From contig JACPZF010000042.1 of assembly GCA_016195615.1 (NCBI GenBank), positions 1 to 6,213 of the forward strand: a stretch of DNA of 6,213 nucleotides, in the 5' to 3' direction. Numbering within the stretch: position 1 is the first letter of the stretch; each line of letters begins with the position of its first letter. The position numbers and the translations under genes are program-made. Positions 5,969-6,213 of the stretch are shown here, piece after piece. The notes beneath the pieces are model-generated. The model did not search any database. It was given only the letters and a program-made list of their open reading frames with translations, and was not told where the DNA came from. This DNA comes from Candidatus Gottesmanbacteria bacterium. Lineage in GTDB: Bacteria > Patescibacteriota > Microgenomatia > JACPZF01.

Positions 5969-5997
5969 AACATAAACAATATTTTCTGTTTTGTCAA
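5969..5997 (-). promoter_or_regulatory. Main promoter of the minus-strand element operon
   Basis: Consensus -35 TTGACA (5992-5997) and -10 TATGTT (5969-5974) with an optimal 17-base spacer on the minus strand. The start would be near 5962, leaving a leader of about 245 bases before the ATG at 5717. This is the best minus-strand promoter match in the intergenic region. Confidence 0.6.
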
Positions 5998-6112
5998 GTT
6001 TTTTGGAATTAGGCTAAGTGGGAAAGAATACGTCGTTATTTTGCCTCCATACTCTCTTATTTATATCAAAAATACCCTCTTTTATGCTACATTTTATACA
6101 TAAAGGTCATTT
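5998..6112. other. AT-rich spacer between divergent promoters
   Basis: Between the minus-strand operon promoter and the palindrome of the plus-strand gene I see no ORF, RNA gene or strong repeat. It contains A/T-rich tracts around 6057-6107 with weak TATA-like words on both strands, none with a convincing -35 partner. It could hold the second element boundary, but nothing marks one. Confidence 0.4.
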
Positions 6113-6126
6113 CAAAACTAGTTTTG
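6113..6126. repeat. 14-bp perfect palindrome, candidate operator
   Basis: CAAAACTAGTTTTG is fully self-complementary and abuts the -35 box of the predicted plus-strand promoter. The symmetry and position fit a dimeric regulator binding site for the gene starting at 6187. No regulator is identified in the window. Confidence 0.4.
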
Positions 6127-6156
6127 TTGAAAGTATAGCACTTTGACAACTAAAAT
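6127..6156 (+). promoter_or_regulatory. Candidate promoter of the right-edge plus-strand gene
   Basis: A -35-like TTGAAA (6127-6132) lies 18 bases before a -10-like TAAAAT (6151-6156). The start would be near 6163, giving a leader of about 24 bases before the ATG at 6187. A TTGACA (6143-6148) inside the spacer has no good -10 partner. Confidence 0.4.
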
Positions 6157-6186
6157 GGACAGTACACCGAGAAAGGAGTACTGCCC
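6157..6186 (+). promoter_or_regulatory. Ribosome binding site in a hairpin loop before the right-edge gene
   Basis: AAAGGAG (6172-6178) lies eight bases before the ATG at 6187. CAGTAC (6160-6165) and GTACTG (6178-6183) form a 6-bp stem around a 12-base loop that carries most of this ribosome binding site; beyond one mismatch, GG/CC extends the stem. The binding site is exposed in the loop, which may tune translation. Confidence 0.5.
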
Positions 6187-6213
6187 ATGTATGATATTAA
6201 CAAACTGGTGCCA
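6187..6213 (+). CDS. Start of a plus-strand gene cut by the window edge
   Basis: Nine codons, MYDINKLVP, open to the end of the window. The start is supported by the well-spaced AAAGGAG and an upstream promoter-like sequence. It is divergent from the element operon. Too short to identify; a transposase or DNA-binding protein is possible but unsupported. It may belong to the element or to the flanking chromosome. Confidence 0.6.

Overview
The window reads as a piece of an AT-rich bacterial chromosome carrying part of an integrated element. Several features recall Candidatus Patescibacteria (CPR, for example Parcubacteria): a large serine recombinase with a nested zinc ribbon, a small upstream protein, insertion at a tRNA gene, and tRNA genes without encoded CCA. 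This lineage guess rests on family resemblance only. A marker gene or whole-proteome search would be needed to fix it.

Left part (1-1995): the host-like side. A 570-residue sigma-70 family protein is encoded on the minus strand. Its C-terminal half has recognisable sigma regions 2 to 4; its N-terminal half of about 320 residues is unusual. Divergently, on the plus strand, lies a two-gene tRNA operon, tRNA-Gly(GCC) then tRNA-Phe(GAA), with a clear extended -10 promoter.

Middle (1942-5717): a minus-strand operon reading right to left towards the tRNAs. In transcription order it encodes a 64-residue DnaJ-type zinc-finger protein, a 527-residue AAA+/P-loop ATPase with a C-terminal winged-helix-like part, a 66-residue small protein, and a 585-residue large serine recombinase. 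The genes overlap or are separated by 14 to 41 bases. The recombinase frame runs into the antisense strand of tRNA-Phe and stops inside it. Its last 17 codons are therefore host tRNA sequence, which points to the tRNA-Phe 3' part as the integration site. The ATPase may serve element replication or DNA handling, but this is not proven.

Right part (5718-6213): about 470 bases that are mostly regulatory. A good minus-strand promoter (TTGACA, 17 bases, TATGTT) sits near 5970-5997. It is followed by a roughly 220-base leader full of competing inverted repeats that ends in a near-perfect intrinsic terminator only 22 bases before the first start codon of the operon. Any transcription of the operon must pass this terminator, so the leader is probably an attenuator, riboswitch-like element or small RNA. 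This is the most interesting feature of the window. On the plus strand, a 14-bp perfect palindrome, a promoter and a strong ribosome binding site held in a hairpin loop lead into a gene cut by the window edge after nine codons.
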